From the NCBI GenBank assembly GCA_964519835.1, contig CAZFLD010000006.1:1-64000 (forward strand): DNA of 64,000 nt, written 5' to 3'. The translations under genes were made by a program, and so were the position numbers. The stretch is from CAZFLD01 sp964519835. Its GTDB lineage: Bacteria; Spirochaetota; Spirochaetia; DSM-27196; CAZFLD01. Numbering within the stretch: the first letter of the stretch is position 1; each line of letters starts with the position of its first letter. Shown here in pieces: positions 1-9,688 of the stretch. Below the pieces are notes generated by a model. That model was not told the origin of the DNA. It ran no database searches and was given only the letters and a program-made list of their open reading frames with translations.

Positions 1-73
1 CGACGTGATCGCCGTCGACGACGCAGGCAACGAGTCCACAAACCCAGGCACGGACCCCGTCACAAAGGACACC
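1..73 (+). repeat. 73-bp direct repeat, copy 1 (partner at 628-700)
   Basis: Positions 1-73 and 628-700 differ at only three bases, a period of 627 bp or 209 codons, inside the Ig-like repeat gene. Near-identity at DNA level implies recent duplication or gene conversion between modules. Copy 1 is cut by or abuts the window edge. Confidence 0.9.
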
Positions 74-2452
74 GTGGCGCCGACGATTTCAAGTGTTACC
101 GACGGCGCAGGCGACGACATCTATGCCGCCGGTGATTCAATCACAGTCGAAGTGGACGCCGGCGAGGCAGGCCTCACGGTAACGGCCGATTTGAGCGTGT
201 GGGACGGCGACTTCTTATCCTCGGCACCGTTTGACGACGACGGCGGTGGAAACTACAGCTACACAACGCCGGCGCTTGACGCAGGCGGCAACATGAATGA
301 AGGCAATATATCGATCACCGTCACCGCAGCCGACTCCGTGGGCAACAGCGACACCCACTCGACCTACACCGCCCAGCTCGACAAGACGCCTCCGGCGGAT
401 CCGACGAGCGTCTCGGTTACCGACCCGATAAACGTCGCAAATGATTCGGCGGTGAGCGTGCAGGCGACGATAGACTCCGACACCGCCCAGGTACGGATTG
501 AAGCCACCAGTGACGGCGGCGGCGGCACACAGAGCGTCACCCGCGCCGTTACCCCAACCTCGATCAACGAAACAATCGATTTTACCTCGTCACCCTTCTC
601 GGCGGTCAACGACGGAACCGTCACGATCGACGTGATCGCCGTCGACGACGCAGGCAACGAGTCCACAAGCCCAGGCACGGACAGCGTCACAAAGGACACC
701 AGCGCTCCGGTCGTCAGCTCCGTGAGTATTGCCTCAGGCGACTACGGGGTCAACGACGCGGTTCCCGTAACGATCTCAACCAATGACGATGGGACTACCT
801 ATACCCTCGATTCGGGCCAAGTCAACGGCCGATCAGTGACGGGATTCTCGGGAAGCAACGGCAACTACTCGGCGACCTATACCGTCGTTGAGGGAGACAC
901 AGATCGTTCGTCGGTCGGAGCAATCCCGATCAGCATCACCCTCATGGATGGGAGAGGAAACACGATGTCGGCGGCATACACCGACGCTCCCACCTCCGGC
1001 GGCTCCGTCACGATCGACGGCGACACTCCGAGCTTTACATCGGTCACCGACGACGCCGACGGGACGTACAAGGCGGGGGACCTTGTCACCATCACGGCGG
1101 ATCTTGGTGAAGCGGGACTAACCGTGACGGCGGACCTAACGGTGCTCGACACCGATTACTCATCAACACAAAGCCTCACGGACCAAACCGACGGCACCTA
1201 CACCTACACAACCGCTCCAGCCCTCGATGACCAGGGCAACATGCAGGAAGGCCTCGCGATCGCCGTTCCGGTAACCGCTTCCGACGGAGTAAACAGCGCG
1301 GTCGACTCGAGTTTGACATTGCTCTTAGACAAGACCGACCCGACGGTCACCATCACCGGTGACCCAATTTCGATCAATGAGCTCACCCCGGAGATTACTG
1401 GGACCCACAGCGACGACGTGGTGCTCGTGTCGATGCACGTAACCGACCAAGGAAGCGGTGTTCCGTTTAATAAGACGTACACAGACGATCCGGCATCCGG
1501 TACCACATGGGAACTCGAGATATTTGATCCGCTCGAAAACGGGCAGACCTATGACATTGACGTGACCGTCACCGACGCAGCGGACAATACCGGTATGGTA
1601 ACAGGCACTGTGGAGATAACCGGCACCAATCCGTCGGTCATTAGCCGGGCTCCCGGTACCGGGTCGGGAAGGGGCGATGCCGACGACTCAAGGCGGATCG
1701 ACCAACGCGCGGGTAGCCCGACAACGACCGGCGCAAGCACCGCAGCAGAAACGGAAACCGACACAGCACGCCGTATGATCGAGTTTGTTCCGCCGACCGT
1801 GGCGCTCGCGGAACCCGGCGATGAGCAAGTCCGACGTACGACCAATCCAAACAGGTCTCCAAGTCAGTCACTGGCGAGCGCGGAGTCCGCACCGGAGGTT
1901 GAAGCGGCTGCCACGGCGGTGAATAGACGGCTACCCTTCGCAGACGCCGCAGACGCCACGGGCCCCCCAAGCTCGGCAGACACCGCCTCGACCGGTGGTT
2001 CAACCACGGCAGCCGGTGCGGTTGTCGCGCAGCAGTCGACGGGAGTCGATGACTCGGCTATAGACAACGACGGAGGCACCGGCGGAGGCGGATCAACCGA
2101 CCTCACCGCAGCCACGGAGGCCCCCACAGCCACCGGAGCACGATCTGCAGAGTCCGCCCTAGGGCGAGAGACGACTCTCGACACGACGTCCGTCGGTGCG
2201 AGCCGGGACAACGGTCCCTCGACGCGCCAGGAAATAGCCGTCGGATCATCCTCGCCGACCGCTCCAGCCGCCGAGCGGTTACACGGTCCGGAACCGTCGG
2301 CCGAGAGATACGGGACGCAAATCGAAGCCGGCCGCACTTGGGCTCTGGTCATCGCTGCGCTGGCTGCGGCAGCGCTTGCTACTGCGACCGTGCTTGGAAG
2401 CGGATCGCCCCTCCGGAGGTTGTCGCGGAAGGGTCGAGACAAGAGTCAATGA
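2..2452 (+). CDS. Ig-like repeat surface protein, C-terminally anchored (5' partial)
   Basis: The reading frame is open to the left edge, so the start lies outside the window; 816 codons are visible. Residues 1 to about 540 are repeated beta-rich modules of bacterial Ig-like type: the motif GEAGLTVTADL recurs and DVIAVDDAGNEST occurs twice, 209 residues apart. Residues about 545-775 are a Ser/Thr/Ala/Pro-rich linker with no recognisable domain. The C-terminus has one hydrophobic segment (ALVIAALAAAALATATVL) and a basic tail, so it is probably held in a membrane with the repeats outside. Its stop overlaps the ATG of the next lipoprotein gene (ATGA), suggesting coupled translation. An adhesin or cell-surface structural role is inferred only from architecture. 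Confidence 0.8.
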   Translation, partial: DVIAVDDAGNESTNPGTDPVTKDTVAPTISSVTDGAGDDIYAAGDSITVEVDAGEAGLTVTADLSVWDGDFLSSAPFDDDGGGNYSYTTPALDAGGNMNEGNISITVTAADSVGNSDTHSTYTAQLDKTPPADPTSVSVTDPINVANDSAVSVQATIDSDTAQVRIEATSDGGGGTQSVTRAVTPTSINETIDFTSSPFSAVNDGTVTIDVIAVDDAGNESTSPGTDSVTKDTSAPVVSSVSIASGDYGVNDAVPVTISTNDDGTTYTLDSGQVNGRSVTGFSGSNGNYSATYTVVEGDTDRSSVGAIPISITLMDGRGNTMSAAYTDAPTSGGSVTIDGDTPSFTSVTDDADGTYKAGDLVTITADLGEAGLTVTADLTVLDTDYSSTQSLTDQTDGTYTYTTAPALDDQGNMQEGLAIAVPVTASDGVNSAVDSSLTLLLDKTDPTVTITGDPISINELTPEITGTHSDDVVLVSMHVTDQGSGVPFNKTYTDDPASGTTWELEIFDPLENGQTYDIDVTVTDAADNTGMVTGTVEITGTNPSVISRAPGTGSGRGDADDSRRIDQRAGSPTTTGASTAAETETDTARRMIEFVPPTVALAEPGDEQVRRTTNPNRSPSQSLASAESAPEVEAAATAVNRRLPFADAADATGPPSSADTASTGGSTTAAGAVVAQQSTGVDDSAIDNDGGTGGGGSTDLTAATEAPTATGARSAESALGRETTLDTTSVGASRDNGPSTRQEIAVGSSSPTAPAAERLHGPEPSAERYGTQIEAGRTWALVIAALAAAALATATVLGSGSPLRRLSRKGRDKSQ
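628..700 (+). repeat. 73-bp direct repeat, copy 2 (partner at 1-73)
   Basis: Second copy of the near-identical module segment encoding DVIAVDDAGNEST and flanking residues. It is in frame with copy 1, so recombination between the two would add or remove exactly 209 residues without a frameshift. Confidence 0.9.
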
Positions 2453-5400
2453 AGCGTAGAACCCGCAAATCGATAGGTCTCCTGGTTCCTGTGGGCTTCG
2501 TGGTCGCCGTTCTCCTTACGGCCGCCGTTGCCTGCAAACCTCCGGAACAGGAACGCAACACACAATTGAACCTGCAATCCGAAGTGCGGCCGGACCCAAC
2601 GCCTGAAGCGGGTCCATCGGCCGAATTGGATTCCTCGGCGGCAACGGACCCCGGCGACCTACCGCAGACGACTGATGCAGGCGACGCAAACGACGACGTT
2701 GTTCCGCCTGCCGACGCGCACGCGGTCGAATCCGACGGTGGCGAGGAGACACAACAGGAACGCACGTCCGCCGATGAAGGAGATGCCGCGGCAGCCGGGG
2801 CCGAAGCGTCCGAGGACCCGCAGGACGCAGACGCGAGTGGCCAACCCGCCGCAGGAATAGAGGCTCCCGATCGTATCGCCGCCATAGAAAGCGAAGGCGG
2901 GCAAGAGTCGGAAGAGACCAGCCAAGCCGGTGCAGGGACACGCACAGACGAATCGGACGACACGGGCGAGATTGCCGCTTGGGACTACCGCGACGCCTTA
3001 GGCGCGGTGCCAGGCCGTTCCGATGCAGTGTTTGGAGGAGACTCCGGCCGGCAGGCGACAACAATACCCGCCGACGAAATCGACGATATAGACGTCGACG
3101 GTATTGTCGCCCGCGCCGACCACTCCAGACGCACGGATGAGCTCCCCGGTTCACACAACCGTAATCCCGGCTCTGAATCGACCGCGACGCGAACCGGTGA
3201 CGGCGAAGCGGACCCGGGAGGCCGTAGCCGACAACCGGCGAGGGATAACATTGATCCCGCGGAGCGCGAGGAGACGATAGCCGAGCGCGCGGCAGAAATC
3301 CTGACCAATATCGTCGTTGAGCGGCTCCCTCCCGACGTTGAGATAAGAAGGCCCGACCATGGCGCGGCGCCCGGCGTGTACAACCGATTTGGGCCTGTCG
3401 AGGCCGTCTCGGACCCCGGCACCGGAAGGATCACGGACCGGGATTTCTCCCGGCCGGAGCAAACCATCGGTGATCTCGAGGCTATCGACGACCAACCCGA
3501 ACCCGCAGGCAGTGACCGGCCCGGCTTGACGGCAACGTCCGACGAGCACGAGGCCGACGAGACAGTCGGGCAAGCAATGGCTGAGGGCGGCCCAGCACCG
3601 GACGGCGATGACGGGGCCGGTCAGGTGACCGCGACGCCCGCCAACGAGACGAGCGGTGACGACGGGGTCCGCGCGGCCGATGAAAATGCGGCCGCGGACG
3701 TTGTCGAACCGCGGGACGACGCGCCAACCAATGTAGCTTCGTCTCAGGCGGACGCCAACAACACAACCCCAGACGCCGGCGATTCCGCCGGCACCACCGC
3801 GCCGCCGGTAACCGCCGACGCGACCGACGCGAGCCGGGACGGTCAGGCTCGCGACAATCAGACGGATGCGGCCGGCACGTCCGACGCCAACAACACCGCC
3901 GACGCAGCCGACGCACCCAACGGTGAGGTAGACAGGGTCGCCGACGGTCCCGACGCAGCCGCGGATGCCGACGCACCCGCCGAGGTGCGCCGTGACCCGG
4001 ATATCATCGCGGCAGCGCCGGACGAAAGCACGATGCCGGACGATGACGGGGCCGCAGCGGATCGTGAAGGCGGTTTTATCGGCGACGCGGACGACGTCGC
4101 CGCCCGCGACCCGAACCGGACAGCCGAAACGCCGAATACTGAGGCACACGGAGGCAACGGGACCGGCACCGCAACGGCCTCCCCCGAGACGGACACGCCC
4201 CCCCCTGACACGGACACGGACACCGCCGAGACGACCGACACCGTCGTACGGACGCCGGCGGACGACGCAGCCGACACCGCCGACACCGCCGGCGCCGGCG
4301 ACGATGACGCCAACGATGAGCCCGTGCGTGTGCGCGACGACGCACCCGGTGCGGACGCACCCGCTGCCGACGCAGTCGCTGCCGACGGTGCCCACGCTCC
4401 CAACGACGACTTGGCAGCGCCGCCGCGCGACAACCAGGCCGGTGCCGATCCGGATCCCGACACGGACCGAGATCCCGGCGACCCGGACGACGGCAGGCGA
4501 CCAATCCAACGACCCGATTACCCGCTCGTTGAAATCACCGAGCTCGGCAACAACGGTTTCTACAACAACTCGATTCGGGTAACCGGCCGCGTGGACAACG
4601 GGCGCCAGGGTCTCGGGGACCTCGAAATCCTTACGTGGAGGATTCCGAGCATCGCCGGCGCCGCCGGGGATGTCATCTTTAGTTACCTCGACGGTGTCTT
4701 TGACCTTCGAATACCCACGGCGGGACTGCAAGGGCCCCAAGAGCTCGTCTTGAGCGTGGAGAGGCGTGACGGCGAAGCCGGAGAAGCCCGCATGCGGATC
4801 CACGACGGCACGGTAGCGCCGGTTGTTAGGCTCGAATCACCAACGGATCAGTCCGACTACGGCGGACGAATCTTTCTCGAGGGTGTGGTGCGCGATCCGG
4901 CACCGGACCATGGCCAAGAGCGTGGAATCGCGGAGCTGCGATACTCGCTTGATCCGCTCGAACTCTCCAAATCCATTGAGACTCTCGAGGGTAATCTCGA
5001 GATTGACGAGAACGGATACTTCAAAACGATCGTCGACATGCGGGAGCTTGCAGGCGACTACGAGCTGTCAATCGAGGCGGCCGCGGTCAGCGGCGCTCGG
5101 GCCGTGCGGACCTTCCGCCTAAACGAGGGCGCGAGTGAGATACCCTCGTTTATGGCTCAAACCGTAGACGGCGGGGCAGCATTGTACTGGGATCCCGTGC
5201 CGTTGGCGGAATCCTACTCCGTGTACGTTGAAAACGACGGCGGCGACCGGGAGCTCATTCCCGACGTAGAGCATCCCTTTGACCTAAACGGCCTCGCCAA
5301 CGGTCGACGCTACGCGGTTTCTCTCGAGGCCCGGCTCAGCGGAAACGAGGCGCATCGGTCCTCGGTCCGGGAAATCGTGCCGGTCTCGCCGCTGACCTTG

Positions 5401-7575
5401 GCGCCGACCGTGACGGGCGGTTACAACAACATTGCGCTCGAATGGAACGAAATCCCGGGCACAAACGAGTTTGTAATCCTGCGATCGGACTCACCTGACG
5501 GGCCGTTTTTTGCGTTGGAAAGGGTGACGAACACAACGGAGTATGTGGATTCAACGGCCCTCTTTGGGCGCCGCTACTACTACCGCATTGCGCCGGCAAC
5601 CCACGGCTCGACTGCCGGCGAAGTCCGATCTGCAATGCGCACCGAGTTCCCGGAAGAGCGCGCGGTTGTTAGTACGGCTCGAGCTCCGGCGGGCGCACGT
5701 AGTATTGCTCTTCTTGGAAACTACGCCGTTATAGCCGGTGCGGACGGGCTTTTGGTGTTCGACGTCTTTGATCCGGCGATGCCCGAACAGGTCGGTTCCG
5801 CGCAACTCAACGACGGACGGAGTGTGGCGGTCCTCGATACAACGGTCTACGTTGCGGACGGCCTCGGCGGACTCAAGGTGTACTCGCTTGCCAATCCAAC
5901 GGAGCCGGACCTCATTCAGACAATTGATGCGGCGGCGGCATCGGTGGTGCAGGTGTTTGCCACGACCAACGGCGAGGACTACCTCGTTTTGGGAGACAAA
6001 GTAGACGGGCTGGCGACCTACACCCTTGCCGATCCCACGCGGCCCGGCCTGGTCGGCAGAACCAACGCCTTTCCGGTAGCGTCTGTAGAGCACACCGCCC
6101 CCGGCGGCCGCGACCATATTGTTGCAACCGGAAGCGACGGGACCGCGGTTTATTCAGTCGTCGCCGGGAGCCTGCAAGAAACAAACCGGCTCGACGAGGT
6201 CGTCGGCGTGCACCTCACGGCCAACGCGTACACGGCCGGCACCCTGTACCTTAGCCACAACCGCGGCGTAACCGAGCTCGAGATCTCCAGTCGAGGTATG
6301 TTGGTCGAAAGAAGCACTATCCCACTCCCGGGTGCGACGGCGTCCGCCGTGCACCGCCTCAGTGACGGAAGACGCTTTTTATTTGCCGGTACCGAGGCCG
6401 GCTCGCTGGTAACCTACGAGCTTCTCAGGGATGGTGAGGCACGCGAGTTTGGTGCCTTTGTACTGGACAGTGTGTCCTCGCTCGAGCTCAGAGCGATAAG
6501 ACCCGCCGGAGCGGCAACGGCGGGGACAGGCTCAGCAGGACGCCCGGTAGTATACGCCGCCGGCGCCGGAGGCCTCTCCATAGCGGATGTACACCTCGTG
6601 GGCCGGTCCTTTGAGCTGTCGTCGGAGCGAACAAACGGACGGCCACAAAATGTTGAGGCCGCCGCCGGGTACTCAGGTGCACGGTACGTGTACGTTGCCG
6701 ATCCGGCGGGCGGGCTCTACTCCATGGCCCTGAGCATCGACGGTCGAATCGGTGTGGCGGCCCCGACCACGATAACGGATACTCCTGCCGTGGACGTCGA
6801 GCTCGTTCCCCTCCCCGACGGAGGAATCGGGGCGTTGACGGCTGCGGGTGACAAAGGCCTTTATCTTGTCCCGCTCGATATCGACCGGGGAACGGCTCTC
6901 GCGGCGGGATGGTCACGGGACATCGGGACCGCGGTAACCGGGGTAGCAGGCATCTACGAGCGTGCGGCCGCTCTAACCTACGTGTTTTTCGACGATGCGG
7001 CCAACCTACGCACCGCCGTTTTGCGCGACGGTGAGCTCAGGTCGATCGGACGCATGCGTCTCGAGGATCCACGGGACGCGGTTGTTGTGGGTCGCAACGC
7101 CCTTGTAGCCGACGGTTTCGGCGGCCTCGCGGTTGTGGACATCGCCGATCCTGGAGCGCCGAGACTCTTGGGACGATTCCGGAACGTCAACGCACGTCGG
7201 ATCGAGGTCGTCGCGCGGAGGGACGGATCTACTATTGTGGCGGTTGCCGATCTCTCTCGAGTAGCTCTGTTCGAGGTGTCCGCAGGTGGAACAGCTCGGC
7301 TTGTGTCGTCGGTGGCGACGGAGTTTGTGGAAGCGATCGGCGTGGTCGGCACCTACCTGTACGTAGCTCAGGGCATTCTGGGAATGGGCGTAATCGACCT
7401 CAGCGACATCAGCCGGCCGATTCGAGTGAGCGAAGCCGAGATAGGCTATATCACGGACATTGCAGGCTTTGACGACGTTGCCGTGCTCGTAGACGGCGCA
7501 CAAATCCGATCCGTTCGGGTGCTGATACCCGAGTGGCTTGCACGCCGCGAAGACATCGACGGCACCGGCAATTAG
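2449..7575 (+). CDS. Giant lipoprotein: acidic disordered region, FN3 domains and LVIVD-type beta-propeller
   Basis: 1708 aa from the ATG overlapping the previous stop; this start puts a lipoprotein signal at the N-terminus (KRRTRK, hydrophobic stretch, lipid-accepting Cys29 in AAVAC). Residues about 30-685 are low-complexity and dominated by Asp, Ala, Gly and Thr, so they should be an acidic disordered stalk. Residues about 690-880 look Ig/cadherin-like and about 895-1065 hold two fibronectin type III-like domains (LYWDPVPLAESYSVYV, LEWNEIPGTNEFVILR). From about 1078 to the end, repeated units such as DGLLVFDVFDPAMPEQVG and GGLAVVDIADPGAPRLLG are typical LVIVD repeats, predicted to fold as a propeller. 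Coupled to the upstream surface protein; a joint envelope role is likely, the ligand unknown. Stop overlaps the convergent hydrolase gene by 4 bp. Confidence 0.85.
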   Translation: MKRRTRKSIGLLVPVGFVVAVLLTAAVACKPPEQERNTQLNLQSEVRPDPTPEAGPSAELDSSAATDPGDLPQTTDAGDANDDVVPPADAHAVESDGGEETQQERTSADEGDAAAAGAEASEDPQDADASGQPAAGIEAPDRIAAIESEGGQESEETSQAGAGTRTDESDDTGEIAAWDYRDALGAVPGRSDAVFGGDSGRQATTIPADEIDDIDVDGIVARADHSRRTDELPGSHNRNPGSESTATRTGDGEADPGGRSRQPARDNIDPAEREETIAERAAEILTNIVVERLPPDVEIRRPDHGAAPGVYNRFGPVEAVSDPGTGRITDRDFSRPEQTIGDLEAIDDQPEPAGSDRPGLTATSDEHEADETVGQAMAEGGPAPDGDDGAGQVTATPANETSGDDGVRAADENAAADVVEPRDDAPTNVASSQADANNTTPDAGDSAGTTAPPVTADATDASRDGQARDNQTDAAGTSDANNTADAADAPNGEVDRVADGPDAAADADAPAEVRRDPDIIAAAPDESTMPDDDGAAADREGGFIGDADDVAARDPNRTAETPNTEAHGGNGTGTATASPETDTPPPDTDTDTAETTDTVVRTPADDAADTADTAGAGDDDANDEPVRVRDDAPGADAPAADAVAADGAHAPNDDLAAPPRDNQAGADPDPDTDRDPGDPDDGRRPIQRPDYPLVEITELGNNGFYNNSIRVTGRVDNGRQGLGDLEILTWRIPSIAGAAGDVIFSYLDGVFDLRIPTAGLQGPQELVLSVERRDGEAGEARMRIHDGTVAPVVRLESPTDQSDYGGRIFLEGVVRDPAPDHGQERGIAELRYSLDPLELSKSIETLEGNLEIDENGYFKTIVDMRELAGDYELSIEAAAVSGARAVRTFRLNEGASEIPSFMAQTVDGGAALYWDPVPLAESYSVYVENDGGDRELIPDVEHPFDLNGLANGRRYAVSLEARLSGNEAHRSSVREIVPVSPLTLAPTVTGGYNNIALEWNEIPGTNEFVILRSDSPDGPFFALERVTNTTEYVDSTALFGRRYYYRIAPATHGSTAGEVRSAMRTEFPEERAVVSTARAPAGARSIALLGNYAVIAGADGLLVFDVFDPAMPEQVGSAQLNDGRSVAVLDTTVYVADGLGGLKVYSLANPTEPDLIQTIDAAAASVVQVFATTNGEDYLVLGDKVDGLATYTLADPTRPGLVGRTNAFPVASVEHTAPGGRDHIVATGSDGTAVYSVVAGSLQETNRLDEVVGVHLTANAYTAGTLYLSHNRGVTELEISSRGMLVERSTIPLPGATASAVHRLSDGRRFLFAGTEAGSLVTYELLRDGEAREFGAFVLDSVSSLELRAIRPAGAATAGTGSAGRPVVYAAGAGGLSIADVHLVGRSFELSSERTNGRPQNVEAAAGYSGARYVYVADPAGGLYSMALSIDGRIGVAAPTTITDTPAVDVELVPLPDGGIGALTAAGDKGLYLVPLDIDRGTALAAGWSRDIGTAVTGVAGIYERAAALTYVFFDDAANLRTAVLRDGELRSIGRMRLEDPRDAVVVGRNALVADGFGGLAVVDIADPGAPRLLGRFRNVNARRIEVVARRDGSTIVAVADLSRVALFEVSAGGTARLVSSVATEFVEAIGVVGTYLYVAQGILGMGVIDLSDISRPIRVSEAEIGYITDIAGFDDVAVLVDGAQIRSVRVLIPEWLARREDIDGTGN

Positions 7576-8558
7576 GGATAGTGAGTAATGATGTGCTCAC
7601 GGAGGTCGAGTCGGATGTTGAGCCATCGGATAATGTCGGCGTACACCGCAGCCCTGTTTGTCTCGTGTAAGAGCTCGTGCCGCGCCTCGGGGTAGATTCG
7701 AACATTGAGATCGGTCAAACCCCGCTTCTGATACGCTTTTACCACCTTCATCACACCACGGCCGAAACTGCCGACGGGATCTCGCGAACCGGAGAAAAAA
7801 ATCATCGACAGTTCCCGCGACGTCGAGTCAAAACAGGACTTATCGTTCGCAGCAAATACCGCTTGTACCACGGCCTCGAATAGTTGAAGGCTCGGCGTGA
7901 ATCCACAGAGAGGGTCCTCACTGTAGCGCCGTACCACCGTTTGATCCCGCGAAATCCAGTCAAACGGTCCCGCAGCGTCTCGTACGGAACGGGCGTACCC
8001 TCCAATGGTGGTATCAAAGACCTTGGTTGCGGGCGATAGTGCGCCGTCTCGCTTAATCGCGCGATGTATGATCTTTCTACCAACAAATCCTAAAGGACCT
8101 GGGTGAAAAGCAGTGCCGGTAAACACGGCACCGTGCAAGTGCCCGCCCCACTCGCCGGACGCCACTATTCGCCCGAGGAGCGACCCAAAGCCGTGGCCGA
8201 GGAGGTATAGCGGAAGGTCCGACTCGAGCTCGCGGGCCCTTGACAGCGCGGCCTCTACGGTAGCCAAAAAAAGGGGGAGCGCAGATGTATCATGGTTCGC
8301 CTGTGGAATAGTGGCCGGGGGACTCGAACAGGACTCCCCGTGGCCGGGCAGGTCGAAAGTGAGCACCAAGTGTCCCGACTCCACAAACACCGCGGCGGGC
8401 TCTTCGTACCGCCTTTGGTGTTCAAGGGTTCCGTGCACCACCACTACCACGCTTCGGTACATCCCGCGAACGGGCGGACGGTACAACGTGCCACGAATAC
8501 AAACCGGAGTCTCCGAGCCCGGCGGCACAAGCTCTATAGCAATCTGTTCAACAGTCAT
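7572..8558 (-). CDS. Alpha/beta hydrolase-fold protein, nucleophile Ser replaced
   Basis: 328 aa, resembling monoacylglycerol lipase/serine aminopeptidase-type hydrolases: VVVVHGTLEHQRRYEEPAAVF carries the oxyanion-hole HG motif, FDLPGHGES the next conserved strand, and ARHELLHE near the C-terminus supplies the expected catalytic His. The nucleophile elbow, normally GHSxG, reads GHGFGS, so the serine is glycine; I checked this on the nucleotide sequence. The protein may be inactive or have another role. ATG start preceded by GAGGAA about 10 nt upstream. Divergent from the GH172 gene across 60 bp; its stop overlaps the lipoprotein stop by 4 bp. Confidence 0.8.
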   Translation of the reverse strand: MTVEQIAIELVPPGSETPVCIRGTLYRPPVRGMYRSVVVVVHGTLEHQRRYEEPAAVFVESGHLVLTFDLPGHGESCSSPPATIPQANHDTSALPLFLATVEAALSRARELESDLPLYLLGHGFGSLLGRIVASGEWGGHLHGAVFTGTAFHPGPLGFVGRKIIHRAIKRDGALSPATKVFDTTIGGYARSVRDAAGPFDWISRDQTVVRRYSEDPLCGFTPSLQLFEAVVQAVFAANDKSCFDSTSRELSMIFFSGSRDPVGSFGRGVMKVVKAYQKRGLTDLNVRIYPEARHELLHETNRAAVYADIIRWLNIRLDLREHIITHYP

Positions 8559-8618
8559 CTAAAGATCGTTCCTCGTAGATCATTGCTTAGCAACACGTCC
8601 TATAGTAACGTACGAGCC

Positions 8619-9659
8619 ATGATATTTCCCAGCTTGAGTTCCATCTACATGCTCCGTGACAGCGAGTCCCGATCGATATCCGCCGAGAATCCCGACGGCC
8701 GCCGTGGCGGCGGAGCGCGGGAAGACCCACGGGGAGAAGGCCCGGCGTCGAACCTGGGAAGGGGCTGGAAGGTCCGCCCATGTATCACTCTTGGTGCCGG
8801 CGAAACGGTCACACTCGCCGACATAGACGGCCCCGGGGTCGTGCAACACATCTGGCTTACCGTAGACATCGAGGCCTACCGGAACACCGTGCTCAGGATG
8901 TATTGGGACAAGGAGGCGGCGCCCTCCGTCGAGGTACCCCTGGGCGATTTCTTTGCCAACGGTCACCGCATACGGCACTTGGTAAACTCACTGCCGATAG
9001 CGGTCAATCCGAGCGGAGGTTTCAATTCGTACTGGCCGATGCCGTTTCGGAGGCACTGTAAGATCACAATCGAGAATGAGCACACACAGGATATCAACGG
9101 TTTTTACTATCAGGTCGACTACGCACTGGAAACGGTGCCGGATGACGCCGTGTATTTTCACGCACAATGGCGACGCTCGACCACCCAGCGGGAGCATCCG
9201 GAGCACGTCATTCTGGACAGCGTGGCCGGCCGGGGCCAGTATGTAGGAACATACCTGGCTTGGACCCAGCTTTCGGACGGCTGGTGGGGCGAGGGGGAGA
9301 TCAAGTTCTTTCTCGACGGGGATACCACCGGTCCGACAATCTGCGGAACCGGCACGGAGGACTACTTCGGCGGCGCATGGTGTTTTGGTGACACGTATTC
9401 CACACCCTACCTCGGCTACCCACTCCACAAAAAAGACGAGGGCACGGTGCCAAAACACTCGCTGTATCGCTGGCACATCCAGGATCCAATTCGATTTCGC
9501 GAGGATCTTCGAGTCACGATCCAGGCGCTCGGCTGGTGGCCAAACAGCAAGTTCCAGCCCCTTGCGGACGACATAGCGTCGGTGGCCTACTGGTATCAGT
9601 CCGAGCCCCACGGAGAGTTCCCGGAACTACCATCCGTTACGGACCGGTTTCCTCGCTAA
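8619..9659 (+). CDS. GH172/DUF2961 family glycoside hydrolase
   Basis: 346 aa. The pattern SLSSIYMLRDSESRSISAENP, then LGRGWKVRP, GPGVVQHIWLT and GTGTEDYFGGAWCF, is that of DUF2961, now classed as GH172. Characterised members act on difructose dianhydride/alpha-fructofuranosides or D-arabinofuranosides; the Glu in GTGTED is a likely active-site residue (family knowledge). No signal peptide, so probably cytoplasmic. The frame is open further upstream, but the family N-terminus begins at this ATG; there is no clear Shine-Dalgarno. A TATAGT hexamer at 8601-8606 could be a -10 box giving a very short leader. Followed after 29 bp by serC. Confidence 0.85.
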   Translation: MIFPSLSSIYMLRDSESRSISAENPDGRRGGGAREDPRGEGPASNLGRGWKVRPCITLGAGETVTLADIDGPGVVQHIWLTVDIEAYRNTVLRMYWDKEAAPSVEVPLGDFFANGHRIRHLVNSLPIAVNPSGGFNSYWPMPFRRHCKITIENEHTQDINGFYYQVDYALETVPDDAVYFHAQWRRSTTQREHPEHVILDSVAGRGQYVGTYLAWTQLSDGWWGEGEIKFFLDGDTTGPTICGTGTEDYFGGAWCFGDTYSTPYLGYPLHKKDEGTVPKHSLYRWHIQDPIRFREDLRVTIQALGWWPNSKFQPLADDIASVAYWYQSEPHGEFPELPSVTDRFPR

Positions 9660-9688
9660 TGCATCACTACGGTTAAGGAAGGAAGGTT

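Noticed and set aside
3151..4803. 550-codon open frame on the minus strand
   Set aside because: It is the complement of the Asp/Ala-rich stalk; GAC and GCC codons leave no stops in the opposite frame. No start signal and no family pattern.
8292..8618. Longer start for the GH172 protein
   Set aside because: The extension is antisense to the hydrolase gene and does not match the family; homology begins at the ATG at 8619.
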